Shown here piece by piece: positions 36,133 to 44,476 of a stretch of DNA of 64,000 bases. Numbering within the stretch: the first letter of the stretch is position 1; every line of letters begins with the position of its first letter. The DNA lies in the NCBI GenBank assembly GCA_002425185.1, contig DILT01000013.1:434001-498000 (forward strand), given 5' to 3'. The stretch comes from Flammeovirgaceae bacterium UBA5585. Lineage in GTDB: Bacteria > Bacteroidota > Bacteroidia > Cytophagales > Cyclobacteriaceae. A model generated the notes under the pieces. The model saw nothing but the letters and a program-made list of their open reading frames with translations. It searched no databases and was not told the origin of the DNA. The position numbers were made by a program, and so were the translations under genes.

Positions 36133-38589
36133 ATGCTGTTCAATTACTTCAAAATCACCCTCCGATACCTACTCAAGAACCGTACTTTCTCCTTCATCAA
36201 CATCTTCGGATTGACGTTTGGATTTTTATGCTTCACGCTCATTGCACTGTACTTATTTGATGAGTTAAGCTTCGACATGTTGCATAAGGATGCCGGTCGG
36301 ACATACCGGGTTATCCAGCATATTCAACAGGACGATGGTACCCTTCGGACCGTAGCCCCCGTTGCCGCACGCATTGCCCCGGCAGCGTTGAGCCAGTTGC
36401 CCGAAGTGGAAGACGTTTTACGGGTATCGGGCATCGGGAGAATAACACTCGGCAACGATCCTGTTACGCGCGATTACGAACGTGTACTGACCATTGATGA
36501 GAACTTCTTCACGTTTTTTGATTTTCAATTGCTGGAAGGCGATCCGGCCACCGCCCTTAAACAACCGGATGGTATTGTCCTGTCGGAAAAACTGGCGAAG
36601 AAATATTTTGGCAATGAGCCAGCGATGGGGAAATCACTATGGTCCGCGCTCAGGCGTAATGAGCAAAATGTTCATCTCACCGTAACGGGAATCATGAAAG
36701 ACTTCCCTAAAAATTCTCACTTACAAATTGACATTATTTATGCCGAATCAACCTGGCCTACCGTATTTCAATGGTATACTAATTTCATGTCATCCGATTG
36801 GTCGTCCAACAACTTTATCACTTATGTAAAGCTAAAACCAGGCGCTGATCAACAGGCTTTTGAACAGAAACTAACCGAACTGGTGAAAGCCAATTATCCT
36901 GCTGACAAGGACTTTAAAAGCACCTTCACGTTGCAGCCAATGAAGGACATCCACCTGTATTCCGACAGCATACAAGGAGCTACCAACGAAGTCAACGCGA
37001 ATAGCATCAAGCCATTTTATCTTTATCTGTTTGCGGCCGTGGCATTTCTCATACTCTTGATTGCAAGCCTGAACTACATGAACCTCTCCACCGCGGCTGC
37101 CATTAAACGAACACGTGAAATCGGCACGCGAAAAACACTGGGCGCATTGCGTGCCCAACTTGTTGCTCAGTTTTCAGGAGAAGCCATTTTGTTGTCTGCA
37201 GCCTCTTTGTTTTTGGCTGGGGCACTATTGCAGATTTTGCTTCCTTTTGTGAATTCATTTACCGAAAAGGAATTATCGCTTCAGGCGTTGCCCGTGAGTT
37301 GGGCAGCGGTTTTGATTTTGGTGATGATTGCTTCCGGATTGTTATCATCCCTTTATCCGGCCTTTATTATTGCCCGCGTAAAACCTGCAGAAGCGTTAAA
37401 GAAAGATGTGAAGCTTGGCAACCGTAGTTTACCTGTGCGAAAGGTATTGGTGGCCGGCCAGTTTGCTATCTCTATTATTATGATTGCTTCCACGCTGGTC
37501 ATTTACCGGCAACTCAATTTTATGCGGAGCAAGGAACTTGGGTTTAACCTGCAAAATCTATTGGTCATTGACATCAACAGCGGGCGACTCAGGCAGAATT
37601 TTGAAAGTGTGAAAGCGGAATTTGCCAGCGTACCCGAAGTGCAGAGCATTACTACCTCAACGCGTGTGCCGGGTGAGTGGAAAAGTTTTCCGATAACAAC
37701 TGTAAAAGCAGAAGGTGAACCACGCGGTTCGGAGATGATTTATGTGGGTATTGATCAGGACTTTTTGAGTACGTACAATATTCAATTACTCGAAGGCAGA
37801 AATTTTGTTGCCGGGCCAGCCGATTCAACAAAGGTGATATTAACGAAGCTTGCTGTTGAGCAATTGGGGCTTACGAATCCAGTGGGGCAAGTCATTGAAA
37901 TACCTTCCGTGCGCTGGGGGGCCAGTATTGAACCCCTCGAGAAATCTCTTAAAGTAGAAGTAATTGGCATAGCCGATGATTTTCATTTTGAGTCTTTCCG
38001 CCAGCAAATGAAGCCTGTAATTTTTGCCGCCCCAAACACGAGCATTCAGCGCATTGATTACTATACGGTGAGCATTCAAACCAGCAACTGGAGTGAAACA
38101 CTTGAGAAATTAAAAGCGGCCAACACTAAAATCGACCCTGATAACCCATTGGAGTACACATTTCTTGACAGTCGCTTTGAAGAATTCTACAAAGCCGATG
38201 AAAAACGCGGACAAATATTTCTGGTGTTCTCCTCCGTTATTGTACTGATTGCCTGTCTTGGGCTGTTTGCAGTAGTCTCCTATACAATTGAAAGCCGCAC
38301 GAAGGAAATTGGTATCCGCAAAGTATTAGGTGCTTCTGTACGAAACATTGTCGGGCTGGTTTCCAAAGAATTTCTTCTGCTTGTGTTGATGGCCGGAGTA
38401 GTGGCCATACCAGTTTCATATTTTATGATGAAAAACTGGCTACAGGATTTTGCATACCATGTTGGGATGGGGGCTGACGTTTTTGTATTGGCTGGTATGA
38501 TTGCGTTAATCATTGCATTCGCAACCATAAGCTTCCGGTCGATAAAAGCTGCGGTGGCCAACCCTGTTGAGTCACTCAGAAATGAGTGA
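36133..38589 (+). CDS. FtsX/MacB-type ABC transporter permease
   Basis: 818 residues from the ATG at 36133 (MLFNYFKITLRYLLKNRTFS). The topology is typical of large Bacteroidota permeases: helix near the N-terminus, a periplasmic MacB-like core, three helices around residues 300-440 (FLILLIASLNYMNLSTAAAIKRTREIGTRKTLGA), a second periplasmic domain, and three C-terminal helices with the repeat SRTKEIGIRKVLGAS. Ends PVESLRNE. These permeases work with a separate ATPase (not in this window) and move lipoproteins, peptides or toxins by mechanotransmission. Remnants of a second copy follow the stop. An upstream start at 36046 would add 29 implausible residues. Confidence 0.88.
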   Translation: MLFNYFKITLRYLLKNRTFSFINIFGLTFGFLCFTLIALYLFDELSFDMLHKDAGRTYRVIQHIQQDDGTLRTVAPVAARIAPAALSQLPEVEDVLRVSGIGRITLGNDPVTRDYERVLTIDENFFTFFDFQLLEGDPATALKQPDGIVLSEKLAKKYFGNEPAMGKSLWSALRRNEQNVHLTVTGIMKDFPKNSHLQIDIIYAESTWPTVFQWYTNFMSSDWSSNNFITYVKLKPGADQQAFEQKLTELVKANYPADKDFKSTFTLQPMKDIHLYSDSIQGATNEVNANSIKPFYLYLFAAVAFLILLIASLNYMNLSTAAAIKRTREIGTRKTLGALRAQLVAQFSGEAILLSAASLFLAGALLQILLPFVNSFTEKELSLQALPVSWAAVLILVMIASGLLSSLYPAFIIARVKPAEALKKDVKLGNRSLPVRKVLVAGQFAISIIMIASTLVIYRQLNFMRSKELGFNLQNLLVIDINSGRLRQNFESVKAEFASVPEVQSITTSTRVPGEWKSFPITTVKAEGEPRGSEMIYVGIDQDFLSTYNIQLLEGRNFVAGPADSTKVILTKLAVEQLGLTNPVGQVIEIPSVRWGASIEPLEKSLKVEVIGIADDFHFESFRQQMKPVIFAAPNTSIQRIDYYTVSIQTSNWSETLEKLKAANTKIDPDNPLEYTFLDSRFEEFYKADEKRGQIFLVFSSVIVLIACLGLFAVVSYTIESRTKEIGIRKVLGASVRNIVGLVSKEFLLLVLMAGVVAIPVSYFMMKNWLQDFAYHVGMGADVFVLAGMIALIIAFATISFRSIKAAVANPVESLRNE

Positions 38590-38609
38590 CGAAATCCCGA
38601 CTTGTAGGG

Positions 38610-38705
38610 GTGGACTCTTTGCGAAATGAATGACCTATAATTTTATTACCTATGCTTCAAAACTACATCCTCATACGCTACACCCGGCCGGTTGAAGCAA
38701 ACTGA
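38610..38705 (+). pseudogene. Remnants of a second FtsX-type permease gene
   Basis: GTGGACTCTTTGCGAAATGA (38610-38629) and following AATGA read VDSLRNE-stop, matching the end of the intact permease upstream (VESLRNE-stop), 21 bp after that gene's own stop. Then at 38652 an ATG opens MLQNYILIRYTRP, resembling a permease N-terminus (MLxNYxxIxxRxL), but stops after 17 codons. This fits a tandem permease array collapsed by deletion. Short matches, so the call is cautious. Confidence 0.5.
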
Positions 38706-38833
38706 CTGTTGCCAAAGCCGTACCAACAGGTTTTCTTGGTCTATATCCACGTATTCGCCTGATCGTACTGTCCGTTGTCGAAGCGGAGTGTTCGGATATA
38801 GGATTGTTGCCTCTTAGGCATGTTGTGTCATCA

Positions 38834-39997
38834 TCAGTACATAAAAGTACCGGAAGGCGTTTTGATGGTAACCTGTTTTTTGCCGGCAACTTCAACCCGG
38901 CCAATCACCTTCGCCTCAACGCCAAACTTTTTTGAGATATCAATCACGGTTTGAGAATACTTTTCATCGATGTACACTTCCATGCGGTGGCCCATGTTAA
39001 ACACCTTGTACATTTCTTTCAGTTCAGTACCGCTGACTTCGTGAATGAGTTTAAATAATGGGGGAATATCAAAAAGATTGTCTTTTATAACATGCAAATC
39101 GTCAATGAAATGCAGCACCTTTGTTTGCGCGCCTCCACTGCAATGCACAAGTCCATTTATATGTTGACGAAGTTCTTTAAATACTTCAATCATTATGGGT
39201 GCATACGTACGCGTTGGTGATAACACCAGTTTGCCGACATTTAATGGCGTAGCGGGAAGTTCATCAATCACTTTATATTTTCCGCTATACACCAGATCAA
39301 CCGGAACATCCTTGTCATACGATTCAGGATATTTTGTGGCATATTCTTTCGCAAATACATCATGGCGTGCGGAGGTTAACCCATTGCTGCCCATGCCGCT
39401 GTTGTATTCGTTTTCATACGAGGCTTGTCCGTATGAAGCTAATCCAACAATTACATCGCCTGCCTGAATGCGGCTGTTGTCAATCACATCGCTGCGTTTC
39501 ATTCGCGCAGTTACTGTACTGTCGACAATGATTGTTCGTACAAGATCACCCACATCGGCAGTTTCACCTCCGGTGCTGCGAATGTTAAGTCCGTACTTTC
39601 TCAGCATCTCCAACACTTCTTCGGTGCCATTGATGATGGTTGAGATCACTTCACCGGGAATCAGGTTTTTATTGCGGCCAATGGTGGAGGAGAGCAGAAT
39701 GTTATCGGTGGCACCCACGCACAGCAGGTCGTCTACATTCATGATGATGGCATCCTGTGCGATGCCCTTCCACACAGACAGATCACCGGTTTCTTTCCAA
39801 TAAATATACGCGAGGGATGATTTCGTGCCGGCTCCATCGGCATGCATCACGGTGCAATACTCAGGGTCGCCCCCCAGGTGGTCTTCAACAATCTTACAAA
39901 ATGCCTTTGGGAACAGGCCCTTGCTAAGGTTGCTAATGGCCTGGTGAACATCTTCTTTGCTGGCGGATACCCCGCGTTGATTGTATCGATCGGACAT
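38834..39997 (-). CDS. purM: Phosphoribosylformylglycinamidine cyclo-ligase (AIR synthase)
   Basis: Forms the imidazole ring in purine synthesis (FGAM to AIR, using ATP). 387 residues, matching the longer Bacteroidota form. Conserved text includes HADGAGTKSSLAYIYWKETGD near the N-terminus, NVDDLLCVGATDNILLSS, RSTGGETADVGDLVRT, GLASYGQASYENEYNSGMGSNG and the late FNMGHRMEVY. It stands alone with TACCTTTG 17 nt before the ATG as the probable -7 element (40024-40017). Confidence 0.92.
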   Translation of the reverse strand: MSDRYNQRGVSASKEDVHQAISNLSKGLFPKAFCKIVEDHLGGDPEYCTVMHADGAGTKSSLAYIYWKETGDLSVWKGIAQDAIIMNVDDLLCVGATDNILLSSTIGRNKNLIPGEVISTIINGTEEVLEMLRKYGLNIRSTGGETADVGDLVRTIIVDSTVTARMKRSDVIDNSRIQAGDVIVGLASYGQASYENEYNSGMGSNGLTSARHDVFAKEYATKYPESYDKDVPVDLVYSGKYKVIDELPATPLNVGKLVLSPTRTYAPIMIEVFKELRQHINGLVHCSGGAQTKVLHFIDDLHVIKDNLFDIPPLFKLIHEVSGTELKEMYKVFNMGHRMEVYIDEKYSQTVIDISKKFGVEAKVIGRVEVAGKKQVTIKTPSGTFMY

Positions 39998-40057
39998 GGA
40001 AATAATTGAACACCCAAAGGTATGGCTTCTTTTGAAAAAATGAGGTTTGTGTGAATT

Positions 40058-40903
40058 TTAACTCGTAATGGAGTTAATCTTTCTTATCAGTTTGTCTACT
40101 TCGTGGGCTTTTTCTTTTACCTGTTCTAGCGGTGCTTGTTCATTCGGCATCAGGTTCAACAGTCCGAATATCCGGCAAACGGGACCTCTTAAAATGTGCG
40201 CATTTATAAAGGCATACTCTTCAAGCTGGTAATTTTTTTCTTCAATCTTCTGAATACGCCTGTCAATGAGTTGTTCCAGGTTTTCATTGATGGATTTGAT
40301 TTCTTCCTGGCGGTAGAGCAGGTTGTCATTTTGTTGCATCAGGGTATTGTTGATGGATTTCAACTGCACATTTCTATGTTCTATACGTTTCCGGTAACCG
40401 GTATATTTATTTTTGAGGTAGGTGAGAAAGGCTATTATAATCAACGCCTCAACAAAAAAATCAACCGGAAGTTGCTGGGTGTTTACAACAGTGTGATTGT
40501 ATACATCAATTCCGGTAACGTTAGGAAACAGGGTGAGCAATAAAAAAGTACATCCATAAAGTATTAACACAAAAGTTTTGACTAACCCGGAAAGGGTAAG
40601 AATTATCCAGCTTATATACACAAAAAGTATAATGGGCACCGTGCCCGCAAGCCCGCCAAAGTCGCGCCAAAAGTAAACGAGGGCCGGAAGAATGATAATG
40701 TGAAGTAAGAGCGAAATCCATTTATTGCTTTCAGGATATTTCCGATTCACGAAAAGAAGAATGAGAAAGAATGCAGTGAGGCCGAGGTTTAACTTTAGGC
40801 TGTTTGATTGTGACACAAAGCTGTTCGTCAACTGATAGAGTTGATATAGACAGCCCAGCATAAGACCAAACTGAAGAATACTCCGCTCAAGTTGCACTCT
40901 CAT
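40058..40903 (-). CDS. Membrane protein with coiled coil and kinase-like DHp helix, no ATPase domain
   Basis: 281 residues: five or six hydrophobic helices (about 1-145), a coiled coil (about 165-220), then YAFINAHILRGPVCRIFGLLNLM, which resembles the histidine-phosphorylation helix of Bacteroidota sensor kinases (YxxINSHxLRxPVxxILGL), then a second helix ending in INSITS. The protein stops there: no ATP-binding domain follows. It overlaps the next upstream gene by 17 bp, and that gene encodes a protein of the same layout. It could be a phosphorelay or phosphatase module, or a scaffold; this is inference. Confidence 0.6.
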   Translation of the reverse strand: MRVQLERSILQFGLMLGCLYQLYQLTNSFVSQSNSLKLNLGLTAFFLILLFVNRKYPESNKWISLLLHIIILPALVYFWRDFGGLAGTVPIILFVYISWIILTLSGLVKTFVLILYGCTFLLLTLFPNVTGIDVYNHTVVNTQQLPVDFFVEALIIIAFLTYLKNKYTGYRKRIEHRNVQLKSINNTLMQQNDNLLYRQEEIKSINENLEQLIDRRIQKIEEKNYQLEEYAFINAHILRGPVCRIFGLLNLMPNEQAPLEQVKEKAHEVDKLIRKINSITS

Positions 40904-41810
40904 GGTACCTTGTATTTTTACGGTCTAGCGGAATATTATTATCCAGTTTGGTATTAATCGATTCGGCAATCGCCCTTAACTCCATTCCTGTGCTTTTTAA
41001 ATACTTGGCATAAGGTAAGCGTTCATCCAGGGTGTGGATAGTCGCTACCAGTTCCTGAACAGGGTAAATTAACTCTTGTTGATTGGTTTGAATAAAATTT
41101 TCGATTGCTTGATTTTTAACCTGAAGTGTTCTTGACCTTCGGCTTACTTCATTTTCAAGATTGACTTGCGCTTTCTTTAAGGCTTCATTTTTCTCAGCCA
41201 GCATGCGGTTTAATTTTCGTGATTCCCGCACCCGCTCACCCAACAGGTCATTCAACTTGGTGAGGCTTTCCCCTTTCTGCACCGTTACTTCTTTCAGGTA
41301 AAAAGTGAAAAATGAAAGGGTGAGTAAGGTAAACCAGAAGTCAGATGATTGCGGATGTTGCTGAATAAAAAGTGGATCAAACATCGGATGATCCGTGTAT
41401 TCCAAGACAAGGATGATGAGCAAAACAAGCAAATGGAAGGACACTGTGATAATCCTGGCGCGTTGATTGTAAGTCATGATGAGAATAAATAAACCCGCAT
41501 AGTAATTAAACTTGCTATAGCCATCCACTCCCCCAAATTGAATGAAATTGAGTGCCAGCAGCAGGGTTAAAATAAAACCAATAGCGATGTGAATTTTTTC
41601 AGGTGGCTTTCGCCAGGTGATGTACAGCACGACCAAAAGAATAAACAGAACACCAGCATCGACCAGTAATTCTGCAGGCCTTTTGCCTTCAAGTAGATCA
41701 ATACTAACAGCCACGCTCACCCGAAATGAGCCCAATCCACAAATCAGTAAAATGATCTGTGATTCAAAAGTAAGATTCTGAATCCGTTGCCGTATTGCCG
41801 TAAGCGCCAT
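40887..41810 (-). CDS. Membrane protein with coiled coil, paralogue of the following gene product
   Basis: 307 residues: about six transmembrane helices (to about 180), a long coiled coil (LNDLLGERVRESRKLNRMLAEKNEALKKAQVNLENE, abbreviated: positions about 190-235), then ENFIQTNQQELIYPVQELV in the place where the DHp phosphorylation helix would be. The histidine position appears to be Gln/Glu here, so it is even more degenerate than its partner. No ATP-binding domain. Overlaps the next gene by 17 bp and is surely co-translated with it. Confidence 0.55.
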   Translation of the reverse strand: MALTAIRQRIQNLTFESQIILLICGLGSFRVSVAVSIDLLEGKRPAELLVDAGVLFILLVVLYITWRKPPEKIHIAIGFILTLLLALNFIQFGGVDGYSKFNYYAGLFILIMTYNQRARIITVSFHLLVLLIILVLEYTDHPMFDPLFIQQHPQSSDFWFTLLTLSFFTFYLKEVTVQKGESLTKLNDLLGERVRESRKLNRMLAEKNEALKKAQVNLENEVSRRSRTLQVKNQAIENFIQTNQQELIYPVQELVATIHTLDERLPYAKYLKSTGMELRAIAESINTKLDNNIPLDRKNTRYHESAT

Positions 41811-41896
41811 GTGATTAAAGCATGCTGTATCCTAAAGCTTCTGCAGATTACCAAAACTTTGCCAAAGGAACTCAGGTAGACGCCCGAAATTATTGC

Positions 41897-42133
41897 TTAA
41901 AGGCCCGATCGGTCAGCCCATAAGGTATCGAGGTAAAGATCCTCAACTTTTTTTCTTGCCCAGGGCGTTTTTCTAAAAAAGGAGAGGCTGGACTTGATGC
42001 TGGGGTTGTTCAGAAAGCAATTTACAGGAATTCGGGCTCCTAATTCATCCCATCCATACCGGTTTACTAAAAAAGTAAGGATAAACTCAAGTGTTTTGCC
42101 GTGCAGCGGATTGTTGGGCTGTTCTTCTTTCAT
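41897..42133 (-). CDS. VF530-type (DUF2132) DNA-binding protein
   Basis: 78 residues. The sequence [25 protein letters not shown] and [27 protein letters not shown] is the complete VF530/DUF2132 domain, a small helical fold reported to bind DNA. Six bp after the preceding gene of the TrmH operon. Confidence 0.88.
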   Translation of the reverse strand: MKEEQPNNPLHGKTLEFILTFLVNRYGWDELGARIPVNCFLNNPSIKSSLSFFRKTPWARKKVEDLYLDTLWADRSGL

Positions 42134-42139
42134 TATAGT

Positions 42140-42616
42140 CTACAATCGGATCGCATTAAGAGAAACGGAATAGTCGGCACGGAAATCCTCTGGCAGTTTA
42201 TCAAGTACACTGTTGATTTTTTTGAGTTGCTGATGATACAGATTAAACAATACAGTTCCCGGGGTGAGGGGAATATTTTCTGCCCTGATTTTCTCACAAA
42301 AATAAATGCGAAGTTCCAGTTCGGTTTGTGATAAGCCTGAATACCGGATGTATTTATTGGTAACACGCAGAATTTTCCGAACCATCTTTTTAACAATGTA
42401 CAGGTTCCGGTCAGCCAGCTCATCGAACAGGGAGTCTATTTCGGCTTTTATACTCCGGATGTACCCGGGCTCATCGCTGGCATCAAATAAAAGATAACCT
42501 ACTAATTCCTTATTTTCTTTTTTGTACTTGGCTAAACGCAGACAAAGCGTTTGTAAGGTAGCTTCATCCAGTGTTTGCAACTCTTTTTTAATTTCGCTTA
42601 AAGAGGGTTTGCTCAT
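42140..42616 (-). CDS. Unrecognised helical cytoplasmic protein
   Basis: 158 residues from the ATG at 42616, which overlaps the stop of the methyltransferase gene (ATGA). The protein is mostly charged helices (SEIKKELQTLDEATLQTLCLRLAKYKKENKELVGYLLFD; residues 5-45) with no signal or membrane segment, and ends with LPEDFRADYSVSLNAIRL. I recognise the type as one conserved in Bacteroidota next to housekeeping genes but have no name for it. Function unknown. Confidence 0.6.
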   Translation of the reverse strand: MSKPSLSEIKKELQTLDEATLQTLCLRLAKYKKENKELVGYLLFDASDEPGYIRSIKAEIDSLFDELADRNLYIVKKMVRKILRVTNKYIRYSGLSQTELELRIYFCEKIRAENIPLTPGTVLFNLYHQQLKKINSVLDKLPEDFRADYSVSLNAIRL

Positions 42617-43146
42617 ACTAACCTCAGCTTTTGGTAAACATCCCAAATAACAATACCCAGGCAAACTGAAATGTTCAGTGAATGCTTGGTGCCCGATTGG
42701 GGTATCTCTAAGGCATGATCAGCCAATTCAATAACGGCATCGCTCACCCCGTTTATTTCGTTTCCAAAAACCAAACAAAGTTTTTCGTTTTTAGCGGGGG
42801 TAAATTTTTGAAGCGGAATGCTGGCAGTGGTTTGCTCAATGACAATAATAGAATAGCCTTTCTCTTTCAGCTGCTGCACGGCAACTTCGGGTTTTTCTGC
42901 GTACTCCCAGTCGACTGATTCTGTAGCGCCCAAAGCGGTTTTATGGATCTCTCGGTTAGGGGGTGTTCCGGTAATTCCGGTGAGGTAAATTTTTTCTATA
43001 CAAAAGGCATCGGCTGTGCGGAAGGCAGAACCTACATTATGCAGGCTGCGCACATTATCCAACACGATGCAAACCGGAATCTTTTCTGCTTCTTTAAACT
43101 GATCTACCGAAAGGCGACCAAGTTCGTCAAGCTTCAATTTCTTCAT
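42613..43146 (-). CDS. TrmH-family (SPOUT) RNA 2'-O-methyltransferase
   Basis: 177 residues, a minimal SPOUT fold. Motif 1 is LDNVRSLHNVGSAFRTAD, motif 2 LCLVFGNEINGVSDAV, and motif 3 IPQSGTKHSLNISVCLGIVIWD, all of which form the trefoil knot that binds S-adenosylmethionine. It methylates a tRNA or rRNA ribose; the exact target is undecided. First gene of a three-gene operon with an apparent leaderless promoter (43151-43158). Confidence 0.92.
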   Translation of the reverse strand: MKKLKLDELGRLSVDQFKEAEKIPVCIVLDNVRSLHNVGSAFRTADAFCIEKIYLTGITGTPPNREIHKTALGATESVDWEYAEKPEVAVQQLKEKGYSIIVIEQTTASIPLQKFTPAKNEKLCLVFGNEINGVSDAVIELADHALEIPQSGTKHSLNISVCLGIVIWDVYQKLRLV

Positions 43147-43150
43147 TTCC

Positions 43151-43158
43151 CAAAAGTA
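43151..43158 (-). promoter_or_regulatory. -7 element immediately before the TrmH-type gene
   Basis: On the minus strand TACTTTTG matches TAnnTTTG and is followed by GGAA and the ATG at 43146. The transcript would start at or next to the ATG. No clear -33 box. Confidence 0.45.
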
Positions 43159-43169
43159 TGCAATTGGGG

Positions 43170-43784
43170 TTATTCTGGCTTATCAATTTCATCAATTAAG
43201 GATTGAAGCTGCTTCAGGTATTTATCGTATGAAATCTTGTACATCCATTTGGCCAGGTAATAACATACTGGGGTCATCGTTACGGCAGCAATGAGCAACA
43301 CTAACAGGATCCGAGAGTCGCGGATATCGGACTCAAAATTGTCGTGTTGGGCCAGGCCCATCATGTAGCCGGCTGCAACACTGAAAGGATAAATGAACAG
43401 CGCGGCCTTTTCCTGAAAGCGAATTGATTTATAAACAATGGAATGGATGTTTTGCAGGGCAGTTTTCAACGAACCTTCAAATGCTTTTTGCCATTGGCGT
43501 TTCAGGTTACGGTAGGTGATATAATTGTACCATGTAAAAAATACGTAAGCACCTATAATTATACCAATGAACAGTTTTACAAGCCACGGATCAAACAGGA
43601 AAAACAAAACCACAAACACGAGCAGGAAAATCACCGAAAAGACCAAGGTTGTCTCCTGGCTTTTTTTCAATCGGATTACGGGGTGTCGGGAGCGGCATTT
43701 TTCCGGATGATCGACAGCCTTCCAAGCGGCTGGTTTCTCCAAACGTTCTGCCTCCAGTTTTTTCCACGCCTCGTTCAAGTCCAT
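43170..43784 (-). CDS. Membrane protein partner of an ECF sigma factor
   Basis: 204 residues. A charged N-terminal region (MDLNEAWKKLEAERLEKPAAWKAVDHPEKCRSRHPVIRL; residues 1-39) precedes about four transmembrane helices arranged as two hairpins, and a cytosolic charged tail (YLKQLQSLIDEIDKP). It begins 2 bp after the stop of the sigma factor gene, so it is probably co-translated and may serve as its anti-sigma factor; there is no zinc-finger HxxxCxxC. Family not recognised. Confidence 0.6.
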   Translation of the reverse strand: MDLNEAWKKLEAERLEKPAAWKAVDHPEKCRSRHPVIRLKKSQETTLVFSVIFLLVFVVLFFLFDPWLVKLFIGIIIGAYVFFTWYNYITYRNLKRQWQKAFEGSLKTALQNIHSIVYKSIRFQEKAALFIYPFSVAAGYMMGLAQHDNFESDIRDSRILLVLLIAAVTMTPVCYYLAKWMYKISYDKYLKQLQSLIDEIDKPE

Positions 43785-43786
43785 GA

Positions 43787-44269
43787 TTAGTTCACCTTTA
43801 ATTTTTTTGTAAGCGCTTCTTTTATGCGGTGCAGCTTTACGGCCACATTATTTTTTGTCAACCCGGAAATGTCGGCAATCTCTTCATTATCATAGCCATC
43901 CAGGTGCAGGGTTATAATCATCCGGTCAATTTCAGAAAGTTCGCGAATGGCCAGGTACAGGGCTTCGCTCTCTTCTGTTCGGCCATGCGGATCGTGCGTT
44001 CCGCCATAGTGCTCCAGGTTTTCATCAGGCTTTACCAAAACCGGCCTGCGCTTAAACGTGAGCACGGTATTCAGGCTAACACGGTACAACCAGGTGGAGA
44101 ATTTTGATAATCCATTAAACCGGGTGTACGATCGCCAGGCCTGCAGGTGTATCTCCTGGAACAAATCCTGTTCATCTTCCGGATGGTTAACGTACAGGCG
44201 AATTACCTTGAAGATGATCCCCCGGTTTTCGCGCATCAGTGCGGTAAACTCCTTTTCGGTAACGGTCAT
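43787..44269 (-). CDS. ECF-type RNA polymerase sigma factor
   Basis: 160 residues from the ATG at 44269. Region 2 is NHPEDEQDLFQEIHLQAWRSYTRFNGLSKFSTWLYRVSLN (about 29-68), and region 4 is RELSEIDRMIITLHLDGYDNEEIADISGLTKNNVAVKLHRIKEAL (about 108-152) with a clear helix-turn-helix. It directs transcription of a small regulon. A TTG two codons earlier is a less likely start. The membrane protein gene follows at once. Confidence 0.92.
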   Translation of the reverse strand: MTVTEKEFTALMRENRGIIFKVIRLYVNHPEDEQDLFQEIHLQAWRSYTRFNGLSKFSTWLYRVSLNTVLTFKRRPVLVKPDENLEHYGGTHDPHGRTEESEALYLAIRELSEIDRMIITLHLDGYDNEEIADISGLTKNNVAVKLHRIKEALTKKLKVN

Positions 44270-44463
44270 TCCCAACAGTTTGTACTACAACAACCGGGAA
44301 AGCAAAATGCCTAATCCAAACCAAAATAAATAATAGCATATGTTGGCCAGTATTCTGGTAACTTTTTGGAGTGAAGCGCCCCTCATGTCCATTCTTTTTT
44401 CAATGAGTAACACAATACCCGTAACTATTACAGGCAAGTTTTAACCCCCGCCAAAGCTATTCT

Positions 44464-44471
44464 TATATTTG
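44464..44471 (+). promoter_or_regulatory. -7 element immediately before mutS
   Basis: TATATTTG matches TAnnTTTG, followed by CCCAC and the mutS ATG at 44477; a TTTT is found 21 bp upstream (44439-44442). Predicted transcription start is at the start codon. Confidence 0.5.
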
Positions 44472-44476
44472 CCCAC

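Noticed and set aside
38671..38904. Minus-strand open frame overlapping the end of purM
   Set aside because: It lies partly opposite the permease remnants, overlaps purM out of frame and shows no protein-like pattern.
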